Positions 16,147 through 25,239 of a stretch of DNA of 64,000 bases are shown piece by piece (within the stretch, counting starts at the first letter, position 1; the number at the start of each line of letters is the position of its first letter). Under the pieces are notes generated by a model that saw only the letters and a program-made list of their open reading frames with translations, was not told the origin of the DNA and did no database searches. Source of the stretch: Arcicella lustrica (GTDB lineage: Bacteria; Bacteroidota; Bacteroidia; Cytophagales; Spirosomataceae); the NCBI RefSeq assembly GCF_034930985.1, contig NZ_JAYGIM010000009.1, forward strand, positions 256,001 to 320,000, read 5' to 3'. Both the position numbers and the translations under genes were made by a program.

Positions 16147-19100
16147 CTAATTTAATTTATAAGTAAGTCCTTGAATTAATTGTAATTCATTCAAGAATTC
16201 ATTGCTTGGTGAAATTTTATTTTTTCTCGATAACATGGTTACTTCCACTTTGTCTTCGGGGTCGTAAACTGTCAAAGTCAAATTACAAGTACCTTGGTTT
16301 AAGGTTATCAATTTGTTGAGATGCTCAATAAAGACAGCATTAACTTGTTGTAACCCTATGTTGATTTTTAATTCTTTAGAAAACTGATTTCTAATTTCTG
16401 ATAGCAATCGAATCGAAACAGGTTTAAATTCCCATTCATCTTGTCGTCCCCAACGGTTTTTGATTTGCCCTTTGATGTAAAGAAAACGGTCAGTAGCAAT
16501 ATATTTAGAAAGATTTACAAAATCTTCGCCAAACAAAGCAAATTCATAACTTCCATTATAATCTTCTAAAGTGAAAAGCATAAATGGATTTCCATTTTTA
16601 GAATATCTTTCAATCGCTTTTGTAACAATGCCACCTACAGAAACTTCTTTACCTCTAAAAATCGGTTCCATAACTCTGTCTAAAGTACAAGTACAGAAAC
16701 TTTCTAATTCCAGACGATACTCATCTAATGGATGTCCGGAAATATAAATTCCTACAACTTCTTTTTCAAATTTAAGCTTCTCCATTTGTCCCCATTTCTC
16801 AATGTTGGGAATTTTAGGTGTTGCAATTTCGCCACCACCACCTTCGCCAAGCATACCAAAAAGCGAACCTTGAGCAGAAGCCGCTACTTCAACTGCTTTG
16901 TTGGCATAACGAATGATTTTTTCGATGAAGTTACTTCCTTCAACATCAGCAAAATAAATTGCACGGTGAATATCTTCGAAACAATCAAATCCTCCGCCAT
17001 AAGCCAAACTTTCTAAAGTCTTTTTGTTAACGGTTCTGAGGTTTACTCTTTTTACGAAATCAAAAATATCTTTATATGCACCATTTTTATCTCTTTCTTC
17101 AATGATACTTTCAACCGCAGCATCGCCAGTTCCTTTGATAGCTCCCAAACCAAAACGAATTTCTCCTTTTTTATTTACCGCAAAAGAACGATAAGATTCA
17201 TTAATATCTGGTCCTAATACTGGCAAGCCCATTCTCCTACATTCTTCCATGAAGAAAGTAATCTTTTCAATGTTCCCCAAAGAGTTTGACATTACTGCCG
17301 CCATGTACTCTGATGGATAATGGGCTTTTAAATAACCAGTTTGATACGCTACAAAAGCATAACAAGTAGAGTGAGATTTGTTGAAAGCATACTGAGCAAA
17401 TGCTTCCCAGTCAGTCCAGATTTTATTGAGTTTGTCTTCGGGATGTCCTTTGGCTTTTGCACCGTCCACAAACTTACTTTTCATTTTATCAAGTGTGTAG
17501 CGGTCTTTTTTACCCATTGCTTTTCTCAGAACGTCGGCATCACCTTTCGAGAAACCTGCTAATTTCTGAGACAAAAGCATTACTTGCTCTTGATAAACCG
17601 TAATACCATAAGTATCAGCCAAGTACTCTTCCATGTCGGGCAAATCGTAAGTGATTTCCTCACGACCATGTTTACGAGCAATAAAGTTTGGAATATAAGC
17701 AATTGGCCCGGGACGATACAGGGCGTTCATGGCAATTAAATCCGAAAATTGGTCAGGCTTTAAGTCCAATAAGTGCTTTTGCATCCCAGCAGATTCAAAC
17801 TGGAAAGTAGCGTTTGTTTCACCTCTCTGATATAATTCATAGGTTTTTACATCATCGAGCGGAATATTGTCTAAATCAATTTCTACACCGTAGTTTTGCT
17901 TGATGAGTCTGAGTGCTTCTTTAAGAATGGAAAGGGTTTTCAAACCCAAAAAGTCCATTTTAATAACACCTGCATCTTCAATAATTCTTCCTTCAAATTG
18001 TGTAATCAAAAGGTTTACTTCTTTTGAAGTAGCCACAGGAAGAATTTCTGTTAAATCTTTTGGAGCGATGATAATCCCAGCGGCGTGAATACCTGTACCA
18101 CGCACAGAACCCTCTAAAACCAAAGCTTCCTCTAATACTTTTGAACGCAAAGAACCTTCCCGACGAATTTCACGAAGTTTTTTTACATTTTCTATATCTT
18201 CTGCTTGGAACTGTTCTTTTTCAGCAAGCGATTTTTCACCCACTAATGGGGCATTCATTACTCTGTTTAAATTCGTACCGGGTTTATCAGGCACTAATTT
18301 GGCTAATTCGTTGGATTCATTCAAAGGTAAATCCATCACACGGGCAACGTCTTTGATAGACATTTTTGCCGCCATTGTGCCATAAGTAACAATGTGTGCT
18401 ACTTGCTGTTTTCCGTACTTTTCTACCACATAATCAATCACTTTTTGGCGACCTTCATCGTCAAAATCCGTATCAATATCGGGCATTGATTTACGGTCTG
18501 GATTCAAGAAACGCTCGAAAAGTAAATTGTACTTAATCGGGTCGATATTAGTAATGCCAATACAATAAGCAACCACAGAACCCGCCGCAGAACCACGACC
18601 AGGCCCTACAAAAACGCCCAATTCACGACCAGCACGGATAAAATCGGATACAATCAAGAAGTAACCTGCAAAACCCATCGTGCGAATGGTATGTAATTCA
18701 AAACTCAAACGGTCTTTTACTTCTATACTTTCCCAAGCTTCGCCATAGCGTTTTCTTGCTCCTTCCCAAGTAAGATGTTCCAAGTAATCATCTTGACTAA
18801 CAAAACCAACAGGGATTTCATAATTAGGCAACATGATGTCTTGTTTCAAACGAAGTGTATCAATTTTGCCTACAATTTCATTCGTATTATCAATGGCTTC
18901 AGGAATATGCGACCAAAGTTTGGTCATTTCTTGCGTATTCTTGAAGTAAAATTCATCATTATAAAAGGCAAAACGCTTTCCTTTTACCGACTCGCCATCG
19001 TCAACATCTTTGTAAGTAGGTGTTGCTTGTTTTTCGCCTGTGTTGATACACAATAAAATATCGTGTGCGTTGGCATCTTTTTGGTCTAAATAATGTGAAT

Positions 19101-19719
19101 CGTTCGAAGCAATTACTTTTACATTATACTTCTTCGCAAATTTTAGTAATACTTCATTACACTTTAATTGGTCGGGAATTTGGTGATTTTGTACTTCTAC
19201 GTAATAATCTTCCCCAAAAATATCCAGCCACCATTTGAATTCTTTTTCTGCTTCTTCTTCACTTCCACGCAGAATTGCTTGAGGAACAGACGCTCCAATA
19301 CAACAAGTAGTAGCAATAAGTCCTTTGTGATATTGTAAAATCAGAGATTTATCAATACGAGGATATTTTCCATAAAGTCCTTCGATATAACCCAAAGAAC
19401 AAAGTTTTACCAAATTGGCATATCCTTCGGCATTTTTGGCTAACATCAATTGATGATAGCGTTTATCTTTTTGGTCTTTTGAAAATTGCTTTTTAAAACG
19501 GTCTTCTACCACATAAAACTCACAACCTACGATTGGTTTTACGCCTTCATGTTTCCCTGCTTCTGCCACAAACTGAAAAGCACCAAACATATTTCCGTGG
19601 TCGGTAATGGCTACGGCAGGCATATTGTCGGCTTTGGCTTTGGCAAAAAGTCCAGAAATTTTAGAAGCTCCGTCTAAGAGAGAGTATTGCGTATGACAGT
19701 GTAAATGAGAGAATTGCAT
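16147..19719 (-). CDS. dnaE: DNA polymerase III alpha subunit
   Basis: Replicative polymerase, 1190 residues, the usual DnaE length. It begins with a PHP domain (FSHLHCHTQYSLLDG at about 3-17). The polymerase catalytic Asp motif PDIDTDFDDEGR is at about 411-422, preceded by GPGRGSAAGSVVAY. The fingers region (NKSHSTCYAFVAYQTGYLKA) and a tandem helix-hairpin-helix segment follow. An OB-fold (SVGGIVTKAIERYSKNGNPF) is near residue 1000. No intein and no 3'-5' exonuclease insertion, so this is DnaE1-type rather than PolC. ATG at 19719. Separated from the SPFH gene by a terminator. Confidence 0.97.
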   Translation of the reverse strand: MQFSHLHCHTQYSLLDGASKISGLFAKAKADNMPAVAITDHGNMFGAFQFVAEAGKHEGVKPIVGCEFYVVEDRFKKQFSKDQKDKRYHQLMLAKNAEGYANLVKLCSLGYIEGLYGKYPRIDKSLILQYHKGLIATTCCIGASVPQAILRGSEEEAEKEFKWWLDIFGEDYYVEVQNHQIPDQLKCNEVLLKFAKKYNVKVIASNDSHYLDQKDANAHDILLCINTGEKQATPTYKDVDDGESVKGKRFAFYNDEFYFKNTQEMTKLWSHIPEAIDNTNEIVGKIDTLRLKQDIMLPNYEIPVGFVSQDDYLEHLTWEGARKRYGEAWESIEVKDRLSFELHTIRTMGFAGYFLIVSDFIRAGRELGVFVGPGRGSAAGSVVAYCIGITNIDPIKYNLLFERFLNPDRKSMPDIDTDFDDEGRQKVIDYVVEKYGKQQVAHIVTYGTMAAKMSIKDVARVMDLPLNESNELAKLVPDKPGTNLNRVMNAPLVGEKSLAEKEQFQAEDIENVKKLREIRREGSLRSKVLEEALVLEGSVRGTGIHAAGIIIAPKDLTEILPVATSKEVNLLITQFEGRIIEDAGVIKMDFLGLKTLSILKEALRLIKQNYGVEIDLDNIPLDDVKTYELYQRGETNATFQFESAGMQKHLLDLKPDQFSDLIAMNALYRPGPIAYIPNFIARKHGREEITYDLPDMEEYLADTYGITVYQEQVMLLSQKLAGFSKGDADVLRKAMGKKDRYTLDKMKSKFVDGAKAKGHPEDKLNKIWTDWEAFAQYAFNKSHSTCYAFVAYQTGYLKAHYPSEYMAAVMSNSLGNIEKITFFMEECRRMGLPVLGPDINESYRSFAVNKKGEIRFGLGAIKGTGDAAVESIIEERDKNGAYKDIFDFVKRVNLRTVNKKTLESLAYGGGFDCFEDIHRAIYFADVEGSNFIEKIIRYANKAVEVAASAQGSLFGMLGEGGGGEIATPKIPNIEKWGQMEKLKFEKEVVGIYISGHPLDEYRLELESFCTCTLDRVMEPIFRGKEVSVGGIVTKAIERYSKNGNPFMLFTLEDYNGSYEFALFGEDFVNLSKYIATDRFLYIKGQIKNRWGRQDEWEFKPVSIRLLSEIRNQFSKELKINIGLQQVNAVFIEHLNKLITLNQGTCNLTLTVYDPEDKVEVTMLSRKNKISPSNEFLNELQLIQGLTYKLN

Positions 19720-19751
19720 TAATTTGGGGTTTTAACTTCTACAAATTAAAC

Positions 19752-19779
19752 AAAAAAGCGACATTTTATTGTCGCTTTT
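19752..19779. terminator. Terminator after the SPFH gene
   Basis: AAAAGCGAC / GTCGCTTTT arms with an 8-base loop between the SPFH gene and dnaE on the minus strand. Confidence 0.75.
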
Positions 19780-19803
19780 CGGTAAAAATATATAATCATG
19801 TTG

Positions 19804-20760
19804 TTATTTCTTCCCACTAGCCGAAGCAGGTGCAACATAATCTCCTCCTTCTTTCAATTGTTGAATGCCCATGATTTGTTTCATTGTTTTGTCCATTCCT
19901 TCAGTTGAACCATCTAAGAAAATAACATTGCCTTGTCCTTGTTCTGCGAAGTGTTTTACGGCTTCTGTCCACATTGAGAAGAGTATCAACGAAGCATCTA
20001 AATTTGCTTCATTCATTACTTTCGCAGATTCTGCCATACCTCTCGCTACTTCTTCACGGAAAAGGGCAACGCCTTGTCCACGTAACTGTGCGGCAATTTT
20101 TTCTGCCTCAGCCGAAATCCTAATCGCATTACCTTCTGCCTCAGCCGACTTAGTTTTGGTGATTAATAAGGCTTGTCCTTCGTTTTCAGCCGCAGCTTTT
20201 AAATTATTTGATGCTACTACTTGTGCCATCGAACGCATGATTGCTTCATCAAAAGCTATATCATTCAATTGTAAGTCTATTAAATGATAACCCCATTGTT
20301 CTAGTGTTTCATCTAATTCATTTTTTACATTTAATACAATTTCGCCACGTAAAAGGAGTACTTCTGCTTGTTTTTTAGTTGCCACAAATGCACGAATTGT
20401 TCCTTCAACAGTACGAATAAGGGCTTGCATAAAAGAACGTTCGTCCATGTACTTGAAAGCTACGTTTTTAATCGTCTGTTCTTCCTGATTCAGTACTGCA
20501 TAGACCAACATCGCTTTGAAATTTACATTGGCTTGGTCAGAAGTGATGGCTTGGAATTCTAATTCCATCGAACGGTTTTGAATGGAGATTCTTTTGAAGA
20601 TAAATTCTACAAATGGAATTTTAAAATTCAAACCAGGTGTCATTACTCTTTGGTATTTTCCAAAAATTGTAATAACTGCTACTGTGCCTTGGTTGACAAT
20701 GACAATGGAAAAGAAAATAACAAGAATGGCAAAAACCACTATAAAAATTAAAGCACTCAT
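19804..20760 (-). CDS. SPFH/band 7 (stomatin-like) membrane protein
   Basis: Membrane-anchored scaffold protein of the stomatin/prohibitin type. 318 residues. One N-terminal transmembrane helix (about residues 3-24, ALIFIVVFAILVIFFSIVIV) is followed by the band 7 domain starting VNQGTVAVITIFGKYQRV and running to about 190. An Ala/Glu-rich coiled segment (AEAEGNAIRISAEAEKIAAQ) follows, then a short hydrophobic C-terminal part. No NfeD-like partner is adjacent. Role unknown beyond membrane organisation or protein quality control as in the family. Confidence 0.9.
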   Translation of the reverse strand: MSALIFIVVFAILVIFFSIVIVNQGTVAVITIFGKYQRVMTPGLNFKIPFVEFIFKRISIQNRSMELEFQAITSDQANVNFKAMLVYAVLNQEEQTIKNVAFKYMDERSFMQALIRTVEGTIRAFVATKKQAEVLLLRGEIVLNVKNELDETLEQWGYHLIDLQLNDIAFDEAIMRSMAQVVASNNLKAAAENEGQALLITKTKSAEAEGNAIRISAEAEKIAAQLRGQGVALFREEVARGMAESAKVMNEANLDASLILFSMWTEAVKHFAEQGQGNVIFLDGSTEGMDKTMKQIMGIQQLKEGGDYVAPASASGKK

Positions 20761-20804
20761 AGTTTTGGGGTTTAAGAATGTATGTTTTAGTTAATAATAT
20801 AGAA

Positions 20805-20837
20805 ACAGCACCAAAGTACGGAAAACTTTGGTGCTGT
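20805..20837. terminator. Terminator after the Tyr-less SDR gene
   Basis: Perfect 13-base arms (ACAGCACCAAAGT / ACTTTGGTGCTGT) with a 7-base loop. It sits between two minus-strand genes but lacks a long T-run in that direction. Confidence 0.6.
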
Positions 20838-20884
20838 TGGTAATAATTATAAGAAAAGACGCTTTTCTGATTTGAAAGGCAAAA

Positions 20885-21586
20885 TTACATCGTTTTAATT
20901 GAGCTCATCCCACCATCAATGTTTAGTACTTGTCCTGTAATCCAGCTTGCATCATCTGAAATTAAGAATGATGTCATGCTTGCGATGTCTGATACGTTGC
21001 CAAAGCGCCCTATCGGATGGCGTTTGTTGGATGCCTCTTTCTTTTCTTCGCTTGATAATAAGTTTTTTGCCAAAGGGGTTTCTGTTAACGAGGGTGCGAT
21101 GCAATTTACTCTGATTTTATTAGGAGCAAACTCTGCTGCCAAGGAGCGAGTTAATCCTTCTATCGCACCTTTTGAACTTGCTACAGAAGCATGGAAACCC
21201 ATTCCAACTTTAACAGCAACAGTACTGTATAAAACGATGGAAGCACTATTGCTTTTTTTGAGACGAGGCAAAACAGCTTGAATAACAGCAACAGCACCTA
21301 ATACATTGATTTGAAAATCGTTCTTGAAATCTTCTTGACTAAGTCTTGCAAAGGGTTTTAAGTTAATTGTACCCGCACAATAGATAAGTCCATCTAAAAC
21401 ATCTGGTAGTTCATTAAAAACTGTATTATCAGGATTAAGAGCATCCCAAGTGAAATGCTTTACTGTTGCTACTGATGGTTCTGTACGAGAGGCATCGTAA
21501 ACATTAAAGCCTTGTTTGTTTAATATTTGTGCAGTAGCTTCTCCAATTCCTGAACTTGCACCTATAATTAAGATATTTTTTGACAT
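20885..21586 (-). CDS. SDR-family protein without the catalytic tyrosine
   Basis: Classical short-chain dehydrogenase fold, 233 residues. The dinucleotide loop IIGASSGIGEA is at residues 7-17, and the strand-4 NAG equivalent reads CAGTI. Where active SDRs have YxxxK, this one has VASSK (in HASVASSKGAIEG at about 137-149). The codon is GTA on the coding strand, so the Tyr is truly Val. The C-terminal DDASWITGQVLNIDGG is normal. I recall a conserved SDR subfamily with this HASVA.xKGA sequence, so it is probably not random decay; catalysis may differ or be lost. Monocistronic. Confidence 0.8.
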   Translation of the reverse strand: MSKNILIIGASSGIGEATAQILNKQGFNVYDASRTEPSVATVKHFTWDALNPDNTVFNELPDVLDGLIYCAGTINLKPFARLSQEDFKNDFQINVLGAVAVIQAVLPRLKKSNSASIVLYSTVAVKVGMGFHASVASSKGAIEGLTRSLAAEFAPNKIRVNCIAPSLTETPLAKNLLSSEEKKEASNKRHPIGRFGNVSDIASMTSFLISDDASWITGQVLNIDGGMSSIKTM

Positions 21587-21900
21587 CCGATTGTATATTT
21601 ATAAATAGAAATTATAGCTAGAACATCCTTGATACTGAAATGTTTTAAGGAATAAATAAATCTATAATGGCATATACTTTTATTGAAACTTTTTACACAT
21701 ATTATTGATAATTACTAAGAGTTAATTTATTTTTAATAATAAATTGAATAATCATTCATTATTGTTTTTCTATTGAAAATCAGTGTATTATATACCGTTT
21801 AATAAGTTTTGAATAAAAAAATGGATTTTTATATAAAGATTATTTATGTTTGATTTTAGAAGAACAAAATTGATTCTTATTCAAGAATGAATAGATTAAA

Positions 21901-22320
21901 CAAATACAGATTACGAACAATTTTATAAAGAAGACAGTAAAACAAAGCTTAATTCTATTCAAACAATACAGATATTTAATTAAGCATGAGATAATTAAAA
22001 GAAGGTATTGACAAAGTATAGTTAAACAAAGAGCAATTACATTAAAGCAATAAAACAGTACAATGAAACAAATAATATTGATACTAAAGCATTTGAAAGG
22101 TATAACCTAACAGTGAAAAATTACCTAGAATCATTAGAATAGTGCAGTCAAGCAAAGAGTAATTACATCAAATCAAGAAAATGGTGCAATCAAACAAAGT
22201 GTAATTACACAAAAGCAATGAAAGGGTTTCTTTAAACAAAACATAATTGCACATAAGCAATGCTATAGTATTACAAAGCAATTTTTAATTCTATTATCAT
22301 AAATAATAGGTACTACCAAG
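21901..22320. repeat. Decayed 42-bp tandem array upstream of paralogue B
   Basis: Units can be laid at 21901, 21943, 21985, 22027, 22069, 22111, 22153, 22195, 22237 and 22279, all exactly 42 apart. They share a loose consensus beginning CAAAGxGTAATTAC and containing AAATCAAG or AAAGCAA. Best-kept copies are at 22027, 22153, 22195 and 22237. Much more diverged than the array at 5818 and with a different consensus, but the same period and the same position ahead of the paralogous gene. Noncoding in all frames. The 300 bases before it (21587-21900) hold nothing I recognise. Confidence 0.75.
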
Positions 22321-22466
22321 CCAAAAGCAATTCAATACAAACAAAGTAAAATTGTATGTAAGTATGTGTAAGTTGCTTTATATTAAATAGTTAAATTGTT
22401 TTGAAACAAGTAATGATAGTTCATTAATTAAGAATTACATCAAATTTTAATATAAATCAAACACTT

Positions 22467-23378
22467 ATGAAAGCACGTCAAGAGTCCAAATTAAGTATGT
22501 ACCAAGGTGTACAATTATTGTGTAAAAGCAATTTAACTATCGTATCAAGTAATTTAGCTTTTATGGAAAGTTTAGCACTGTTCAACTCAAAAATTGAGGA
22601 AATTCAATTCTATTTAGGACAACAAATTAAAGAAACTACTGGTATTACGAATGATAAGCAATTAGTTAAGGAGAATCTCTGTAGAATGGCTTCGGATATT
22701 GCAGGTATTATTTATGCTTTTGCTTCTACTCAGAAAAAAATAGTATTAATGGAAGAGGTAAATTATTCTTACACTAAACTATTTAGGTTAAGAGAGGATT
22801 TGATTTTACCTACAATGCAAAATATTTATGTAGCTGCTGAAGCAAATCGTGAAGCAATTGTTGATTATGGTATTGATGCTGAAAAAATTGAAGCCTTTGA
22901 ACAAGCAATTCTTCATTTTAAAGCAGTATTGCCTAAAATCAGAATTATAAGGTCTGAAAAATCTATTTATTTAGATAAAATATCAGCAATAATGGTAGAA
23001 GTAGATGCTTTATTAAGTAATCGTTTAGATAAATTGGCGGTTCTTTTTCAGAAATCTAATCCTGACTTTTATAATGCCTATAAACATATTAGAAAAATTG
23101 ATGCACCCAATAGCACAAGTACTCAAGTAAAAGGAAATATTAGTACAGTGCTTGATGGAAATGTAATTGTAGGAGCAACAATTACATTTAATGGTAAAAC
23201 AAAAACTAATACTCAAAGTGATAAAGAAGGAAACTTTATCATAAAACCTATTGCTTTGGGTATGTATCGGGTAAACATTGAAGCAAAAGGTTTTAAACCT
23301 CAAACTATTGAAAACTTTAGGGTAAAATTAGGGAAGGTTAATAGATTAAATGTAGTGATGAAGGAAGGAGAGGAATAA
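22467..23378 (+). CDS. Unrecognised protein with C-terminal carboxypeptidase-regulatory-like domain (paralogue B)
   Basis: 303 residues, colinear with the protein at 6615-7517 from ESKLSMYQGVQLLC at residue 6 to the end; function unknown. Shared landmarks are TGITNDK, EVNYSYTKLFRLREDLILPT, NRLDKLAVLF and NAYKHIRKIDAP, then the beta-sandwich QVKGNISTVLDGNVIVGATI and DKEGNFIIKPIALGMYRVNI. No signal peptide, no transmembrane helix, so probably cytoplasmic. Both ORFs are intact and gap-free relative to each other, which suggests selection. It sits behind a 42-bp-period array and ahead of a large inverted repeat, between unrelated metabolic genes. Confidence 0.8.
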   Translation: MKARQESKLSMYQGVQLLCKSNLTIVSSNLAFMESLALFNSKIEEIQFYLGQQIKETTGITNDKQLVKENLCRMASDIAGIIYAFASTQKKIVLMEEVNYSYTKLFRLREDLILPTMQNIYVAAEANREAIVDYGIDAEKIEAFEQAILHFKAVLPKIRIIRSEKSIYLDKISAIMVEVDALLSNRLDKLAVLFQKSNPDFYNAYKHIRKIDAPNSTSTQVKGNISTVLDGNVIVGATITFNGKTKTNTQSDKEGNFIIKPIALGMYRVNIEAKGFKPQTIENFRVKLGKVNRLNVVMKEGEE

Positions 23379-23416
23379 AAGCAGAAATTTATTGTATCAA
23401 TAGGTGTGCAACAACC

Positions 23417-23542
23417 AATTATTATTCTGCGTTCAACCTCACCCCCAACCCCTCTCCTGCAAAGAGGGGGCTTTTTAGCTCCCAAAGCTCCCCTCTCAAC
23501 AGGAGAGGGGTCGGGGGTGAGGTTGAACGCAGAATAATAATT
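23417..23542. repeat. Large inverted repeat (43-bp arms, one mismatch)
   Basis: Arms 23417-23459 and 23500-23542 match at 42 of 43 positions. The inner part is the CCTCACCCCCAACCCCTCTCC family seen at 3108 and 5491. The outer 17 bases (AATTATTATTCTGCGTT) are also perfectly paired here, unlike the other copies. It lies between convergent genes and could act as a terminator in both directions. No obvious target-site duplication. Confidence 0.85.
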
Positions 23543-23606
23543 AGTCTCAAAAACTTTTTGGACAGCCTTTTGATAATAAATCATTAATTCTATTGATAAT
23601 AAGCCA

Positions 23607-25109
23607 TTAATCTTCAGTTTTTATCTTCATACTTCCAGTTTCAATCAATCTTGCTTGCCAAGAAAGGGCTTCATTGAGTAAATGTGGAGTATGTCCTCCT
23701 TGAAGACAGGCACGTTGGAAATAATCTAATAAATAAGGTCTGTAATCTGGATGTGAACAGTTTTGAATAATTCTTACAGCTCTCTCACGAGGAGCTAAAC
23801 CTCTTAAATCTGCCAAACCATAGTCGGTAACAATAATATCTACATCGTGTTCGGAATGATCTACATGTGAAACCATCGGAACAATATGAGAAATATTATC
23901 ACCTTTAGAAGCAGCCTGTGTTACAAAAATGCAGAGATAGGAATTTCTTGCAAAATCGCCAGAACCACCGATGCCATTCATCATTTTAGTACCGTAAACA
24001 TGTGTTGAATTCACATTTCCATAAATATCACATTCAATAGCCGTATTAATAGCAATGATTCCTAAACGTCGAATCACTTCAGCGGCATTACTGATGTTCT
24101 GAGGACGCAAGAGAATTTTGTTTTTATAGTTATCAAAGTTTTGAAAGATACGCTGATAACATTTTTCGGAAACAGTAATAGAAGAAGCAGAAGCAAAAGT
24201 TAAATTACCAGCATCTATCAAATCAAAAGTACTGTCTTGAAGAACTTCTGAATACATCGTAAGATTATTAAACTCACTGTTGACGAAACCTTCGAGAATG
24301 GCATTGGCAACTTTGCCAATACCTGCTTGTAAAGGCAATAATGAAGTAGTTAATCGCCCGTGCTTAACTTCATTTCTGAGGAAATCTAATAAAAAATTGG
24401 CTATGGCAATGGTTTTTGTATCAGGTTCAGCTATACTAGCGGGACTATCCGCCACATTCGTATAAACAATACCGATAACTTTAGAAACATCTACCGGAAT
24501 ACTGGTAGTACCAATTAAAGAATTGGCTTGGGTGATAGGAATAATGGCACGATGAGGGTAATCTCCAGTATAAAATATATCATGAATACCTTCAATGTTG
24601 GTAGGAATAGTAAGATTTACTTCAAGGATAATCTTCTTTGCTTTTTGGATAAAGGTAGCCGAATTTCCGATAGAAGTAGTTGGCACAACACTGCCATCGG
24701 CTTTAATCATTGCCACCTCTACAACGGCAATATCAATTTCAGGAAGATGATGGTTATTGATAAGTTCGGCAATTTCACCTAAATGTTGGTCGATAAACAT
24801 TACTTCACCCGCATTAATATGTTTCCTTAAAATAGCATCAGATTGAAAAGGCATTCTTTTAGCAAGCATATCAGTATCTGCCAGAATACCATCAATATCA
24901 TGTCCTAACGAAGCCCCAGTAATTAAAGTGATTTTTAATTGAGCCTCTTTTCCTCTATCGGCTAAAGCCTTTAAAACAGCTTTACTATCACCAGCACGAG
25001 TAAAGCCACTTGAGCCAACCACCATTCCATTTTCAAAAAATAAAGCAGCCTCATTGGCAGTAATAACTTTGTCTAATAAATCAGTATTTTGAATTCTTTC
25101 TAGGTTCAT
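23607..25109 (-). CDS. Acetyl-CoA hydrolase/transferase family (succinate CoA-transferase type)
   Basis: Moves CoA between acetate/acetyl-CoA and succinate or related acids; cytosolic. 500 residues, typical for this class. The N-terminal half begins AALFFENGMVVGSSGFTRAGD. The C-terminal half carries NTAIECDIYGNVNSTHVYG, which I take as the region with the catalytic Glu, then MNGIGGSGDFARN with the oxyanion glycines and HSEHDVDIIVTDYGLADLRG. A role in acetate handling or an alternative TCA step is inferred from the family. No operon partners; the GH43 gene upstream has its own terminator. Confidence 0.9.
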   Translation of the reverse strand: MNLERIQNTDLLDKVITANEAALFFENGMVVGSSGFTRAGDSKAVLKALADRGKEAQLKITLITGASLGHDIDGILADTDMLAKRMPFQSDAILRKHINAGEVMFIDQHLGEIAELINNHHLPEIDIAVVEVAMIKADGSVVPTTSIGNSATFIQKAKKIILEVNLTIPTNIEGIHDIFYTGDYPHRAIIPITQANSLIGTTSIPVDVSKVIGIVYTNVADSPASIAEPDTKTIAIANFLLDFLRNEVKHGRLTTSLLPLQAGIGKVANAILEGFVNSEFNNLTMYSEVLQDSTFDLIDAGNLTFASASSITVSEKCYQRIFQNFDNYKNKILLRPQNISNAAEVIRRLGIIAINTAIECDIYGNVNSTHVYGTKMMNGIGGSGDFARNSYLCIFVTQAASKGDNISHIVPMVSHVDHSEHDVDIIVTDYGLADLRGLAPRERAVRIIQNCSHPDYRPYLLDYFQRACLQGGHTPHLLNEALSWQARLIETGSMKIKTED

Positions 25110-25190
25110 ACATTTAAACTTTTGTTGAAAAGCTCGAAATTCGACCGAAAGGACTTGAATAACTATGACTATTATTAGTTTTCGGGTTAA

Positions 25191-25233
25191 AACACCGATT
25201 AAAATATTTTAAATTGATATTCTAATCGGTGTT
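25191..25233. terminator. Terminator after GH43 gene
   Basis: Eleven-base arms (AACACCGATTA / TAATCGGTGTT) around an AT-rich loop, immediately beyond the minus-strand stop at 25240. Confidence 0.65.
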
Positions 25234-25239
25234 AACAAC

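Noticed and set aside
23300..23584. 94-residue minus ORF
   Set aside because: Lies across the 23417-23542 inverted repeat and the end of paralogue B; it is a repeat artefact.
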